Of a DNA stretch of 64,000 bases, positions 53,879-64,000 are shown one piece after another. The position numbers were made by a program, and so were the translations under genes. This DNA is from Haliclystus octoradiatus (Eukaryota > Cnidaria > Staurozoa > Stauromedusae > Haliclystidae), in assembly GCA_916610825.1 (NCBI GenBank), contig OU744447.1, forward strand, positions 28,036,561-28,100,560, read 5' to 3'. How positions within the stretch are numbered: position 1 is the first letter of the stretch; every line of letters begins with the position of its first letter. The notes beneath the pieces are model-generated. The model was not told where the DNA came from. It was given only the letters and a program-made list of their open reading frames with translations, and did no database searches.

Positions 53879-56800
53879 ATGTTTGTCAGTTATCTTATAA
53901 CACTTATCGTATTACAAAGTCAATGTCGTCCATATGTCTGCAATTTATCAACACAAGCCACTGTTAATGCATCAAAAACTGGCTTCAACTTTCTGTATAT
54001 ACAAAACAATAATTTTCTTTCATTATCTACTTCTTTATTTTTATTTAAACCTAATTTAGTTATAAAATATAAATACTGTAAATATTTAATTTTTTTGCTG
54101 CTAATTTTGCTTCTTGCTGGAGACATTGAAACTAACCCTGGTCCTGATGGTACTTCTGGATGTGTGGATGGTGGAGAGGTCTACACGGACACCAGTGGCT
54201 TGAAGATCTGCCATCTCAATTCTGGGCAAGGAGGAGTATTAACTCATTTTGATAGCATCATTAATTTCATCGCGGAGCGCTGCCCAGACGTCCTCTGTTT
54301 GACAGAGACCTGGCTATCCCCTGAGATACCAGACAACCTCATATCTCTGGATGGCTACAGTTCTCCCATCAGGTATGATAACAGTGGTCAATTTGTCGGT
54401 AAACAAGGTGTTTTAATATATATAAAGTCAGGCTATTTATTCAAGGTTCCATCTTTATACAATAATTTTAATTTAATGAGCATCACAATAGAACTTCAAA
54501 TACCACACACTCGAAACAATTTATTTATTACATGTATATATAGGCATCCACACGCACACATAGATTATTTAGACGAATTTTCAAATTTTATAGGTTATTT
54601 AGATCATAATGATAAGTCAAGTATAATTTTAGGTGATTTTAACATTAACACGCTTAATTCCAATTCATCAATGACACGCAAATTAACAGCGATTCTTACT
54701 GAAAATAATTTTAACCAACACATAACATCACCCACACGTATTACAAATACATCATCCACTTGTATAGATTTAGCGATTTCAAATTTACACGGTGATCTAT
54801 TTGAAACCGGTGTCACCTTAGATATATTGGCAGATCACCAAATGAATTATTATATTTATAAAACCAACGCCAAAAAACCTGTACGTAATCATAAACTAAC
54901 ACTAACCCGAAATTATAAAGATCTAGATGCAGCATCGCTTAATCTTGCCATACAACAAACCAATTGGGATTTTTTAAACTTTTTCACCACCGTCGATGAT
55001 ACATATTATGCATGGCAAGCAGTATTCAATACCATTGTAAATGAGATTGCACCGCTTAAACAAATCAGAGTGAAATCAAAAAAGAAAAAAAGTTTTTTAG
55101 ATGACCATGCCAGAATGTTGAAAAATAAGCGCGATAATTACCATAAAATATTTATTAGAACAAATGATGCAATTTATTTCAATTTATTTAAAAAAACTAG
55201 GAATCAATTTACAAATTATTTTAGGCAATGCAAGAAAAATTATTATCATCAAAATATATTAGAAAACAAAGGAAATCCTAAACAAATGTGGAAATTTCTG
55301 AAAGAGATTTTACCAAATAAATTAAAAAATGTAAATATTAATACTCTTAACATAAATGATAAACCAATTACTGATAATATAACCATAGCAAATGAATTTA
55401 ACAATTATTTTTTAGATATTGCAAATAAATTAGCCTCGTCTATTCAGTCAACAAATTATAATCCAATGACTTTAACAACAAATTTTATAAATAATATAAC
55501 AAATGTAGATATCTTAGCAAATCAATTTCAATTTCAGTCAATTTCAATTTTAGAAACAGAAAATTTAATATATAAACTACCAAATAAACGATCTGTAGGT
55601 ATCGATAACATAGAAACTAGGGTTTTAAAATTAACTGCACACAGCATTGCACCAGGCTTGACTAGAATATTCAATCTTTCTCTCAGGGATGGTGTCTTTC
55701 CTGAAGCTCTGAAAACAGCAAAGGTTATCCCTTTACACAAAGGGGATGCCATAACTGAGAGAACCAATTATCGTCCAATTTCAGTCCTTCCGATAATCTC
55801 CAAACTTTTAGAAAAAATTGCTCATACCCAGTTAAATTATTATTTATCAAAACATAATTTATTAACTAATTACCAATTTGGTTTTCGTAAAAACCATTCG
55901 ACAGACGGTAGTGTGTTAAATTTTTCTGAGTTTTGTTTCAATAATATTTTAAATAGAAATCTTATAGGTGTAATTAGTATTGATCTTAAAAAGGCATTTG
56001 ATACTGTAGACTTGTATATATTATTAGATAAATTAAAATTATACGGCAGTGATGTAAATAGCTTAAATTTTTTTAAATCTTATTTATTGAATAGAAAACA
56101 AATTGTTAATATAAATAGTGTAAATTCAAATTTAGGTGTAATTAAAATCGGAGTTCCTCAAGGGTCAATCCTTGGGCCGCTACTCTTTCTTATTTATATA
56201 AATGATATTTGTAACTCTGTAAATAACTGTAAAATAAATCTATATGCAGATGATACGCTTTTGTATGTAGCCCGTAAAGATTTGAAAGACGTTGAAGAAA
56301 TTTTACAGTCAGATCTGATTGAAATACATGCCTGGCTGTGTGCAAATAAACTAACATTAAATATAAATAAAACTAACTGCATGGTAATAGGCTCCAGGCC
56401 AAAACTTAATAAACAAGAACACGTCGATTTAATAATAAAGCTGGATGACAAACCTGTCGAAAGAGTAGATCTTTTAAAATACCTAGGCATTTTAATAGAC
56501 AATACCCTATCTTTCGACAAACATGTCATAGCAATTAATAAGAAAATAAATAGAAGCTTGGGCGTTTTGAAATACGTGAGACGCTTCATACCGCAAGAAG
56601 CAGCTAGAACTATTTATAACACCATTGTTTTGCCACACTTTGACTACTGCGCTGTCGTATGGGGGAACTGTAAAACCGAACATCTAGATCGCCTCCAGAG
56701 ATTGCAAAACAGAGGAATGAGGACAGTGCTCCGTTGTAACTATCGCACTCGTGTCTCTGATATGCAAAGTCAACTAGGTTGGCTTTCTGTTAGAGACAGA

Positions 56801-57058
56801 ATAACATCGCATCAACTAATGTTCACTCATAAAATTAAATTCAAACTAGCTCCTCCTTTGCTTTCCGACTTTTTCCAACTGCCGTATTCCACCAGAACAA
56901 GATCTCACGCCCACAATGACATTTACATCAAGTCGAGCCATCGTCATTCATTTCAAGACGCTGGTGCGCATAAGTGGAACGATCTACCGTCTGCAATGAA
57001 GGAAGTCCAAAGCAGGCCTACTTTCAAACGTCTCCTTGAGAAGCACTTACGTTCTTAG
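53879..57058 (+). CDS. LINE-2 polyprotein: 2A leader, AP endonuclease, reverse transcriptase
   Basis: 1059 residues, uninterrupted. Residues 1-80 form a leader ending in a hydrophobic stretch (about 69-80, YLIFLLLILLLA), followed by 2A motif GDIETNPGP (81-89). The AP endonuclease (about 108-325) nicks target DNA; visible key residues are N114, E143 (TETW), D253/N255 (GDFN), D297 (TCIDL) and D319/H320. The reverse transcriptase (about 560-880) has YRPISVLP (631), FGFRKNHST (667), catalytic D702 (IDLKKAFD), GVPQGSILGP (758) and YADD (789-792). The C-terminal part has HFDYCAVVWGNC (920) and LQRLQNRGMR (939-948), usual in CR1/jockey-type elements. All motifs are intact, so the protein may be functional. 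No ORF1-type RNA-binding protein is encoded. Confidence 0.96.
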   Translation: MFVSYLITLIVLQSQCRPYVCNLSTQATVNASKTGFNFLYIQNNNFLSLSTSLFLFKPNLVIKYKYCKYLIFLLLILLLAGDIETNPGPDGTSGCVDGGEVYTDTSGLKICHLNSGQGGVLTHFDSIINFIAERCPDVLCLTETWLSPEIPDNLISLDGYSSPIRYDNSGQFVGKQGVLIYIKSGYLFKVPSLYNNFNLMSITIELQIPHTRNNLFITCIYRHPHAHIDYLDEFSNFIGYLDHNDKSSIILGDFNINTLNSNSSMTRKLTAILTENNFNQHITSPTRITNTSSTCIDLAISNLHGDLFETGVTLDILADHQMNYYIYKTNAKKPVRNHKLTLTRNYKDLDAASLNLAIQQTNWDFLNFFTTVDDTYYAWQAVFNTIVNEIAPLKQIRVKSKKKKSFLDDHARMLKNKRDNYHKIFIRTNDAIYFNLFKKTRNQFTNYFRQCKKNYYHQNILENKGNPKQMWKFLKEILPNKLKNVNINTLNINDKPITDNITIANEFNNYFLDIANKLASSIQSTNYNPMTLTTNFINNITNVDILANQFQFQSISILETENLIYKLPNKRSVGIDNIETRVLKLTAHSIAPGLTRIFNLSLRDGVFPEALKTAKVIPLHKGDAITERTNYRPISVLPIISKLLEKIAHTQLNYYLSKHNLLTNYQFGFRKNHSTDGSVLNFSEFCFNNILNRNLIGVISIDLKKAFDTVDLYILLDKLKLYGSDVNSLNFFKSYLLNRKQIVNINSVNSNLGVIKIGVPQGSILGPLLFLIYINDICNSVNNCKINLYADDTLLYVARKDLKDVEEILQSDLIEIHAWLCANKLTLNINKTNCMVIGSRPKLNKQEHVDLIIKLDDKPVERVDLLKYLGILIDNTLSFDKHVIAINKKINRSLGVLKYVRRFIPQEAARTIYNTIVLPHFDYCAVVWGNCKTEHLDRLQRLQNRGMRTVLRCNYRTRVSDMQSQLGWLSVRDRITSHQLMFTHKIKFKLAPPLLSDFFQLPYSTRTRSHAHNDIYIKSSHRHSFQDAGAHKWNDLPSAMKEVQSRPTFKRLLEKHLRS
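54119..54145 (+). other. 2A ribosome-skipping motif (GDIETNPGP)
   Basis: Codons 81-89 read G-D-I-E-T-N-P-G-P, matching the D-(V/I)-E-x-N-P-G-P consensus. In known 2As the ribosome skips the glycyl-prolyl bond, here between G88 and P89. That would release an 88-residue leader and a 971-residue protein starting with proline. The strongly hydrophobic residues just before it are typical upstream context and could also act as a signal sequence. 2A motifs are known in APE-type LINEs of some invertebrates. LINE-1 has lost this region by truncation. Confidence 0.9.
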
Positions 57059-57183
57059 TATACTTTACACTTACCACTCTTTCCTGTTATTTATGCCTGT
57101 TTTTTTACTTAATGTTTGTTTTCCTGTCAACTTAGCTATGTATCAGTCCTTTGAAAAAAAGTTTGTATAACTTAAAGGTTCTG
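57059..57183 (+). other. LINE-2 3' UTR with terminal hairpin
   Basis: AT-rich, non-coding. CCTTT (57148-57152) pairs with AAAGG (57174-57178), and inner AAGTT (57159-57163) with AACTT (57169-57173) around TGTAT. The same fold forms in LINE-1 with two base pairs changed on both sides. The flanking CAGTCCT and GGTTCTGAATAAATG are conserved in both elements. Confidence 0.75.
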
Positions 57184-57188
57184 AATAA

Positions 57189-57189
<1 letters not shown>
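57184..57189 (+). terminator. LINE-2 polyadenylation signal AATAAA
   Basis: AATAAA immediately after the hairpin and before the ATG repeat, conserved with LINE-1. Confidence 0.65.

Positions 57190-57223
<34 letters not shown>
57189..57223 (+). repeat. (ATG)n microsatellite tail of LINE-2
   Basis: About 11.7 ATG units end the element; the final T merges with satellite TTATAACTG. Confidence 0.9.
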
Positions 57224-57224
<1 letters not shown>

Positions 57225-60200
57225 ATAACTGTGTCTGTGACGTCATAGCTACTTTAAAACAGTTTGATGCTGATATTGCTAACTTACTTATATAGAATCG
57301 TTTCATAACTAGAATATTCAGATTCAAACTAAATTTCTAAACAATAGCATTTTATTTGTGACGTCATCCCTACTTCAGAAATGAGTAATTGCTTATATTG
57401 CTAGTTATTGTTATCCGATTAATTTGAATCAAAGATAATCGGAATCGCTATAAAATTCTACACAAGAACATTGTAATTGTGACATCATAACTATATACTA
57501 AACAATTAAATGCTTATAATCGTGTTTGTGGCGTCATAGCTACTTTAAAACAGTTTTATGCTTAGATTGCAAATCTATTTATATCGAATCGTTTTATAAC
57601 TAGAATATTCAGATTCAAAATAAAATCCTACACAACAGAATTTTATTTGTGACTTCAAACCTATTTCAGAAATGAGTAATTGCTTATATTGCTAACCTAT
57701 TTTTAAAGAATCGTTTTATAATTTGAATATTCAGATTCGCCATAAAATTTTACAAAACAGCATTTTATTTGTGACGTCATACCTTCTTCAGAAATGAGTA
57801 ATTGCTTATATTGCTAGTTATAGTTATCCGATTAATTTCAAACTAGTGTATACGGAATCGCTATAAAATTCTACACAAGAACATTGTAATTGTAACATCA
57901 TAACTATATTCTAAACAATTAATTGCTTATAATCGTGTTTGTGATGTCATATATACTTTAAACAGTTTTATGCTTAGATTGCAAATCTACTTATATCGAA
58001 TCGTTTTATAACTAGAATATTCAGATTCAAAAAAAATTCTACACAAGAGAATTCTATTTGTGACTTCATACCTATTTCAGAAATGAGTAATTGCTTATAT
58101 TGCTAACCTATTTTTAAAGAATCGTTTTATAATTTGAATATTCAGATTCGCCATAAAATTTTCCAAAAGCATTTTATTTGTGACGTCATACCTCCTTCAC
58201 AAATGAGTAATTGCTTATATTTCTAGTTATAGTTATCCGATTAATTTCAAACTAGTGTATACGGAATCGCTATAAAATTCTACACAAGAAAACTGTAATT
58301 GTGACATCATAACTATAATCTAAATAGTTGAATGCGTATAATTGTGTTTGTGACGACATAGCTACTTTAAAACAGTTCGATGCTTTGATTTATTTATATC
58401 GAATCGATTCATACCTACAATATTCAGATTCAAACTAAAATTCTGAACAAGAGCATTTTATTTGTGACGTCATACCTACTTCAGAAATGGTTAATTACTT
58501 ATATTGCTAGTTATGGTTATCCGATTAATTTGAAACAAAGATATTCGGAATCGCTATAAAATTCTACACAAGAACATTGTAATTGTGACATCATAGCTAT
58601 TTACTAAACAATTAAATGCTTATAATCGTGTTTGTGACGTCATAGCTACTTTAAAACAGTTTTATGCTTAGATTGCAAATCTATTTATATCGAATAGTTT
58701 TATAACTAGGATATTCAGATTCAAAATAAAATTCTACACAAGAGAATATTATTTGTGACATCATACCTACTTCAGAAAGGAGTAATTGCTTATATTGCTA
58801 GTTATAGTTATCCGATTAATTTCAAACTAGTGTATACGGAATAGCTATAAAATTCTACACAAGAACATTGTAATTGTAACATCAAAACTATATTCTAAAC
58901 AATTAATTGCTTATAATCGTGTTTGTGACGTCATATATACTTTAAACAGTTTGATGCTTAGATTGCAAATCTACTTATATCGAATCGTTTTATAACTAGA
59001 ATATTCAGATTCAAAATAAAATTCTACACAAGAGAATTTTATTTGTGACGTCATACCTATTTCAGAAATGAGTAATTGCTTATATTGCTAACCTATTTTT
59101 AAAGAATCGTTTTATAATTTGAATATTCAGATTCGCCATAAAATTTTCCAAAAGCATTTTATTTGTGACGTCATACCTCCTTCAGAAATGAGTAAGTGCT
59201 TATATTGCTAATTATAGTTATCCGATTAATTTCAAACTAGTGTATACGGAATCGCTATAAAATTCTACACAAGAACATCGTAATTGTCACATCATAACTA
59301 TAATCTAAATAGTTGAATGCGTATAATTGTGTTTGTGACGACATAGCTACTTTAAAACAGTTCGATGCTTTGATTGCAAATCTATTTATATCGATTCGTT
59401 TCATAACTACAATATTCAGATTCAAACTGTAATTCTACACAAGAGCATTTTATTTGTGACGTCATACCTACTTCAGAAATGGTTAATTGCTTATATTGCT
59501 AGTTATTGCTATATGATTAATTTCAAACGAAGATATTCAGAATTGCCAGAAAATTCTACACATGAACGTTGTCATTGTGACCTCATACTATAATCGAAAC
59601 AGTTAAATGCTTATAACTGTGTCTGTGACGTCATAGCTACTTTAAAACAGTTTGATGCTGATATTGCTAACTTACTTATATAGAATCGTTTCATAACTAG
59701 AATATTCAGATTCAAACTAAATTTCTAAACAATAGCATTTTATTTGTGACGTCATCCCTACTTCAGAAATGAGTAATTGCTTATATTGCTAGTTATTGTT
59801 ATCCGATTAATTTGAATCAAAGATAATCGGAATCGCTATAAAATTCTACACAAGAACATTGTAATTGTGACATCATAACTATATACTAAACAATTAAATG
59901 CTTATAATCGTGTTTGTGGCGTCATAGCTACTTTAAAACAGTTTTATGCTTAGATTGCAAATCTATTTATATCGAATCGTTTTATAACTAGAATATTCAG
60001 ATTCAAAATAAAATTCTACACAACAGAATTTTATTTGTGACTTCAAACCTATTTCAGAAATGAGTAATTGCTTATATTGCTAACCTATTTTTAAAGAATC
60101 GTTTTATAATTTGAATATTCAGATTCGCCATAAAATTTTACAAAACAGCATTTTATTTGTGACGTCATACCTTCTTCAGAAATGAGTAATTGCTTATATT

Positions 60201-62929
60201 GCTAGTTATAGTTATCCGATTAATTTCAAACTAGTGTATACGGAATCGCTATAAAATTCTACACAAGAACATTGTAATTGTAACATCATAACTATATTCT
60301 AAACAATTAATTGCTTATAATCGTGTTTGTGACGTCATATATACTTTAAACAGTTTTATGCTTAGATTGCAAATCTATTTATATCGAATAGTTTTATAAC
60401 TAGGATATTCAGATTCGCCATAAAATTTTACAAAAGAGCATTTTATTTGTGACGTCATACCTTCTTCAGAAATGAGTAATTGCTTATATTGCTAGTTATA
60501 GTTATCCGATTAATTTCAAACTAGTGTATACGGAATCGCTATAAAATTCTACACAAGAACATTGTAATTGTAACATCATAACTATATTCTAAACAATTAA
60601 TTGCTTATAATCGTGTTTGTGACGTCATATATACTTTAAACAGTTTTATGCTTAGATTGCAAATCTATTTATATCGAATAGTTTTATAACTAGGATATTC
60701 AGATTCAAAATAAAATTCTACACAAGAGAATATTATTTGTGACATCATACCTACTTCAGAAATGAGTAATTGCTTATATTGCTAGTTATAGTTATCCGAT
60801 TAATTTCAAACTAGTGTATACGGAATCGCTATAAAATTCTACACAAGAACATTGTAATTGTAACATCATAACTATATTCTAAACAATTAATTGCTTATAA
60901 TCGTGTTTGTGACGTCATATATACTTTAAACAGTTTCATGCTTAGATTGCAAATCTACTTATATCGAATCGTTTTATAACTAGAATATTCAGATTCAAAA
61001 TAAAATTCTACACAAGAGAATTCTATTTGTGACGTCATACCTATTTCAGAAATGAGTAATTGCTTATATTGCTAACCTATTTTTAAAGAATCGTTTTATA
61101 ATTTGAATATTCAGATTCGCCATAAAATTTTCCAAAAGCATTTTATTTGTGACGTCATACCTCCTTCAGAAATGAGTAATTGCTTATATTGCTAGTTATA
61201 GTTATCCGATTAATTTCAAACTAGTGTATACGGAATCGCTATAAAATTCTACACAAGAACATTGTAATTGTGACATCATAACTATAATCTAATTAGTTGA
61301 ATGCGTATAATTGTGTTTGTGACGACATAGCTACTTTAAAACAGTTCGATGCTTTGATTGCAAATCTATTTATATCGATTCGTTTCATAACTACAATATT
61401 CAGATTCAAACTGTAATTCTACACAAGAGCATTTTATTTGTGACGTCATACCTACTTCAGAAATGGTTAATTGCTTATATTGCTAGTTATTGTTATATGA
61501 TTAATTTCAAACGAAGATATTCAGAATTGCCAGAAAATTCTACACATGAACGTTGTCATTGTGACCTCATACTATAATCGAAACAGTTAAATGCTTATAA
61601 CTGTGTCTGTGACGTCATAGCTACTTTAAAACAGTTTGATGCTGATATTGCTAACCTACTTATATAGAATCGTTTCATAACTAGAATATTCAGATTCAAA
61701 CTAATTTTCTAAACAATAGCATTTTATTTGTGACGTCATACCTACTACAGAAATGAGTAATTGCTTATATTGCTAGTTATTGTTATCCGATTAATTTGAA
61801 TCAAAGATAATCGGAATCGCTATAAAATTCTACACAAGAACATATTAATTGTGACATCATAACTATATACTAAACAATTAAATGCTTATAATCGTGTTTG
61901 TGACGTCATAGCTACTTTAAAACAGTTTTATGCTTAGATTGCAAATCTATTTATATCGAATCGTTTTATAACTGGAATATTCAGATTCAAAATAAAATTC
62001 TACACAACAGAATTTTATTTGTGACTTCAAACCTATTTCAGAAATGAGTAATTGCTTATATTGCTAACCTATTTTTAAAGAATTGTTTTATAATTTGAAT
62101 ATTCAGATTCGCCATAAAATTTTACAAAAGAGCATTTTATTTGTGACGTCATACCTTCTTCAGAAATGAGTAATTGCATATATTGCTAGTTATAGTTATC
62201 CGATTAATTTCAAACTAGTGTATACGGAATCGCTATAAAATTCTACACAAGAACATTGTAATTGTAACATCATAACTATATTCTAAACAATTAATTGCTT
62301 ATAATCGTGTTTGTGACGTCATATATACTTTAAACAGTTTTATGCTTAGATTGCAAATCTACTTATATCGAATCGTTTTATAACTAGAATATTCAGATTC
62401 AAAATAAAATTCTACACAAGAGAATTCTATTTGTGACGTCATACCTATTTCAGAAATGAGTAATTGCTTATATTGCTAACCTATTTATAAATATTCGTTT
62501 TATAATTTGAATATTCAGATTCGCCATAAAATTTTCCAAAAGCATTTTATTTGTGACGTCATACCTCCTTCAGAAATGAGTAATTGCTTATATTGCTAGT
62601 TATAGTTATCCGATTAATTTCAAACTAGTGTATACGGAATCGCTATAAAATTATACACAAGAAAACTGTAATTGTGACATCATAACTATAATCTAAATAG
62701 TTGAATGCGTATAATTGTGTTTGTGACGACATAGCTACTTTAAAACAGTTCGATGCTTTGATTTATTTATATCGAATCGATTCATACCTACAATATTCAG
62801 ATTCAAACTAAAATTCTGAACAAGAGCATTTTATTTGTGACGTCATACCTACTTCAGAAATGGTTAATTACTTATATTGCTAGTTATGGTTATCCGATTA
62901 ATTTGAAACAAAGATATTCGGAATCGCTA
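57223..62929. repeat. Type-B satellite right of LINE-2, with a 2387-bp duplication
   Basis: Satellite resumes at TTATAACTG. The GGCGTC variant (normally GACGTC) at 57530 recurs about 2388 bp later at 59918. Sequence from here to about 59.6 kb matches 51.0-52.97 kb at 6639 bp, so two ~2387-bp tandem copies exist and LINE-2 interrupts one. The unoccupied LINE-2 site is 59609/59610. The GGATATTCAGATTCGCC chimeric junction recurs near 60402. Only satellite is seen. Confidence 0.87.
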
Positions 62930-64000
62930 TAAAATTCTACACAAGAACATTGTAATTGTGACATCATAACTATATACTTAACAATTAAATGCTTATAATC
63001 GTGTTTGTGACGTCATAGCTATTTTAAAACAGTTTTATGCTTAGATTTCAAATCTATTTATATCGAATCGTGTTATAACTAGAATATTCAGATTCAAAAT
63101 AAAATTCTACACAAGAGAAATTTACTTGTGACGTCATACCTACTTCAGAAATGAGTAATTGCTTATATTGCTAACCTATTTTTAAAGAATGGTTTAATAA
63201 TTTGGATATTCAGATTTGCCACAAAATTTTACAAAAGACCATTTTATTTGTGACGTCATACCTATTTCAGAAATAGTTAATTAATTATATTGCTAGTTAT
63301 GGTTATCCGATTAATTTGAAACAAAGATATTCGGAATCGCTATAAAATTCTACACAAGAACATTGTAATTGTGACATCATAACTATATATAAACAATTAA
63401 ATGCTTATAATCGTGTTTGTGACGTCATAGCGACTTCAAAACAGTTTTATGCTTAGATTGCAAATCTATTTATTTCGAATCGTTTTATAACTAGAATATT
63501 CAGATTCAAAATAAAATTCTACACGACAGAAATTTATTTGTGACGTCATACCTACTTCAGAAATGAGTAATTGCTTATATTGCTAACCTATTTTTAAAGA
63601 ATCATTTAATAATTTGGATATTCAGATTTGCCACAAAATTTTACAAAAGACCATTTTATTTGTGACGTCATACCTACTTCAGAAATGGTTAATTACTTAT
63701 ATTGCTAGTTATGGTTATCCGATTAATTTGAAACAAAGATATTCGGAATCGCTATAAAATTCTACACAAGAACATTGTAATTGTGACATCATAACTATAT
63801 ATAAACAATTAAATGCTTATAATCGTGTTTCTGACGTCATAGCTACTTCAAAACAGTTTTATGCTTAGATTGCAATTCTATTTATATCGAATCGTTTTAT
63901 AACTAGAATATTCAGATTCAAAATAAAATTCTACACGACAGAAATTTATTTGTGACGTCATACCTACTTCAGAAATGAGTAATTGCTTATATTGCTAGTT
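62930..64000. repeat. A'-like satellite at the right edge
   Basis: From about 62930 the units again carry AAACAAAGATATTCGG, GAATGGTTTAATAA, TTTGCCACAAAA and CACGACAGAAA, as at 38930-40050 and within 45-51 kb. The array runs off the window edge inside a monomer. Confidence 0.82.

Larger units (their letters stand above)
52971..57222 (+). mobile_element. LINE-2: apparently full-length APE-type non-LTR retrotransposon
   Basis: A 4252-bp insertion: 169-bp tandem monomers, a 1059-codon ORF, a ~125-bp 3' UTR with hairpin and AATAAA, and an (ATG)n tail. The matching site in the adjacent satellite copy at 59609/59610 is empty (TTAAATG followed by CTTATAACTG). Monomers and coding part are therefore missing together and form one insertion. 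No clear target duplication is seen; one C of the target appears lost. Single-ORF layout, APE-type endonuclease and hairpin-plus-microsatellite 3' end fit the CR1/L2-like part of the LINE tree; exact clade needs a phylogeny. The intact ORF and near-identical monomers suggest a young, possibly active copy. Confidence 0.95.

Noticed and set aside
54604-56589. Antisense open frames inside LINE-2 (54604-54816, 55534-55767, 56194-56589), and similar ones at 20640-20834 and 53920-54126
   Set aside because: Mirror images of strongly conserved endonuclease/RT coding sequence on the other strand; no independent features.
1-64000. CENP-B box in the satellite
   Set aside because: Sequences with TTCG or TCGG (for example ATATTCGGAATCGC) do not match the required TTCG-A-CGGG pattern. 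A centromeric role is possible but not supported by this motif.

Overview
This window is eukaryotic, almost certainly animal, repetitive DNA. About 89% of it (roughly 56.9 kb) is one AT-rich satellite. The rest is two APE-type (endonuclease/reverse transcriptase) non-LTR retrotransposons of one family, both on the + strand. No host gene, rRNA, tRNA or CRISPR array is visible. The setting suggests a centromeric, pericentromeric or other heterochromatic block in an invertebrate. A 2A peptide in one retrotransposon, in a CR1/L2-like lineage, recalls elements reported from marine invertebrates such as sea urchins, amphioxus and molluscs; this is a weak taxonomic hint.

Satellite. The base unit is a ~121-bp monomer recognisable by the palindrome TGACGTCA, a perfect cAMP-response element (CRE) core. 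Three full monomers plus a 48-bp short monomer make a ~411-bp higher-order repeat (HOR). Array type A (1-6987) is 17 regular HORs of 408-413 bp. From about 7 kb a second type (B) dominates, with units of about 290 and 411 bp assembled into larger units of 1404, 1518, 2387, 2559 and 3459 bp. A-like islands return near 38.9-40.0 kb, inside 45-51 kb, and after 62.9 kb. A 254-bp inverted insert occurs three times (13911, 17370, 23686).

LINE-1 (20328-23176) is 5'-truncated, has a -1 frameshift just before its YADD motif, ends in an (ATG)n tail and is flanked by a 7-bp target duplication. LINE-2 (52971-57222) looks full length. It has five 169-bp tandem monomers forming a 5' region rich in inverted CCAAT boxes, then one intact 1059-codon ORF with an N-terminal hydrophobic leader, a canonical 2A ribosome-skipping motif, an AP endonuclease, a reverse transcriptase and a conserved C-terminal region. 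It ends with a 3' hairpin, AATAAA and an (ATG)n tail. Empty paralogous sites in neighbouring satellite copies define both insertions.

Most notable: the 2A-bearing, apparently intact LINE with a monomeric 5' region; a 3' stem-loop supported by compensatory changes between the two LINEs; the very high density of CRE palindromes, lost at particular HOR positions; both LINEs sitting in the same 48-bp short monomer in the same orientation; and a templated insertion at 33784-33897.
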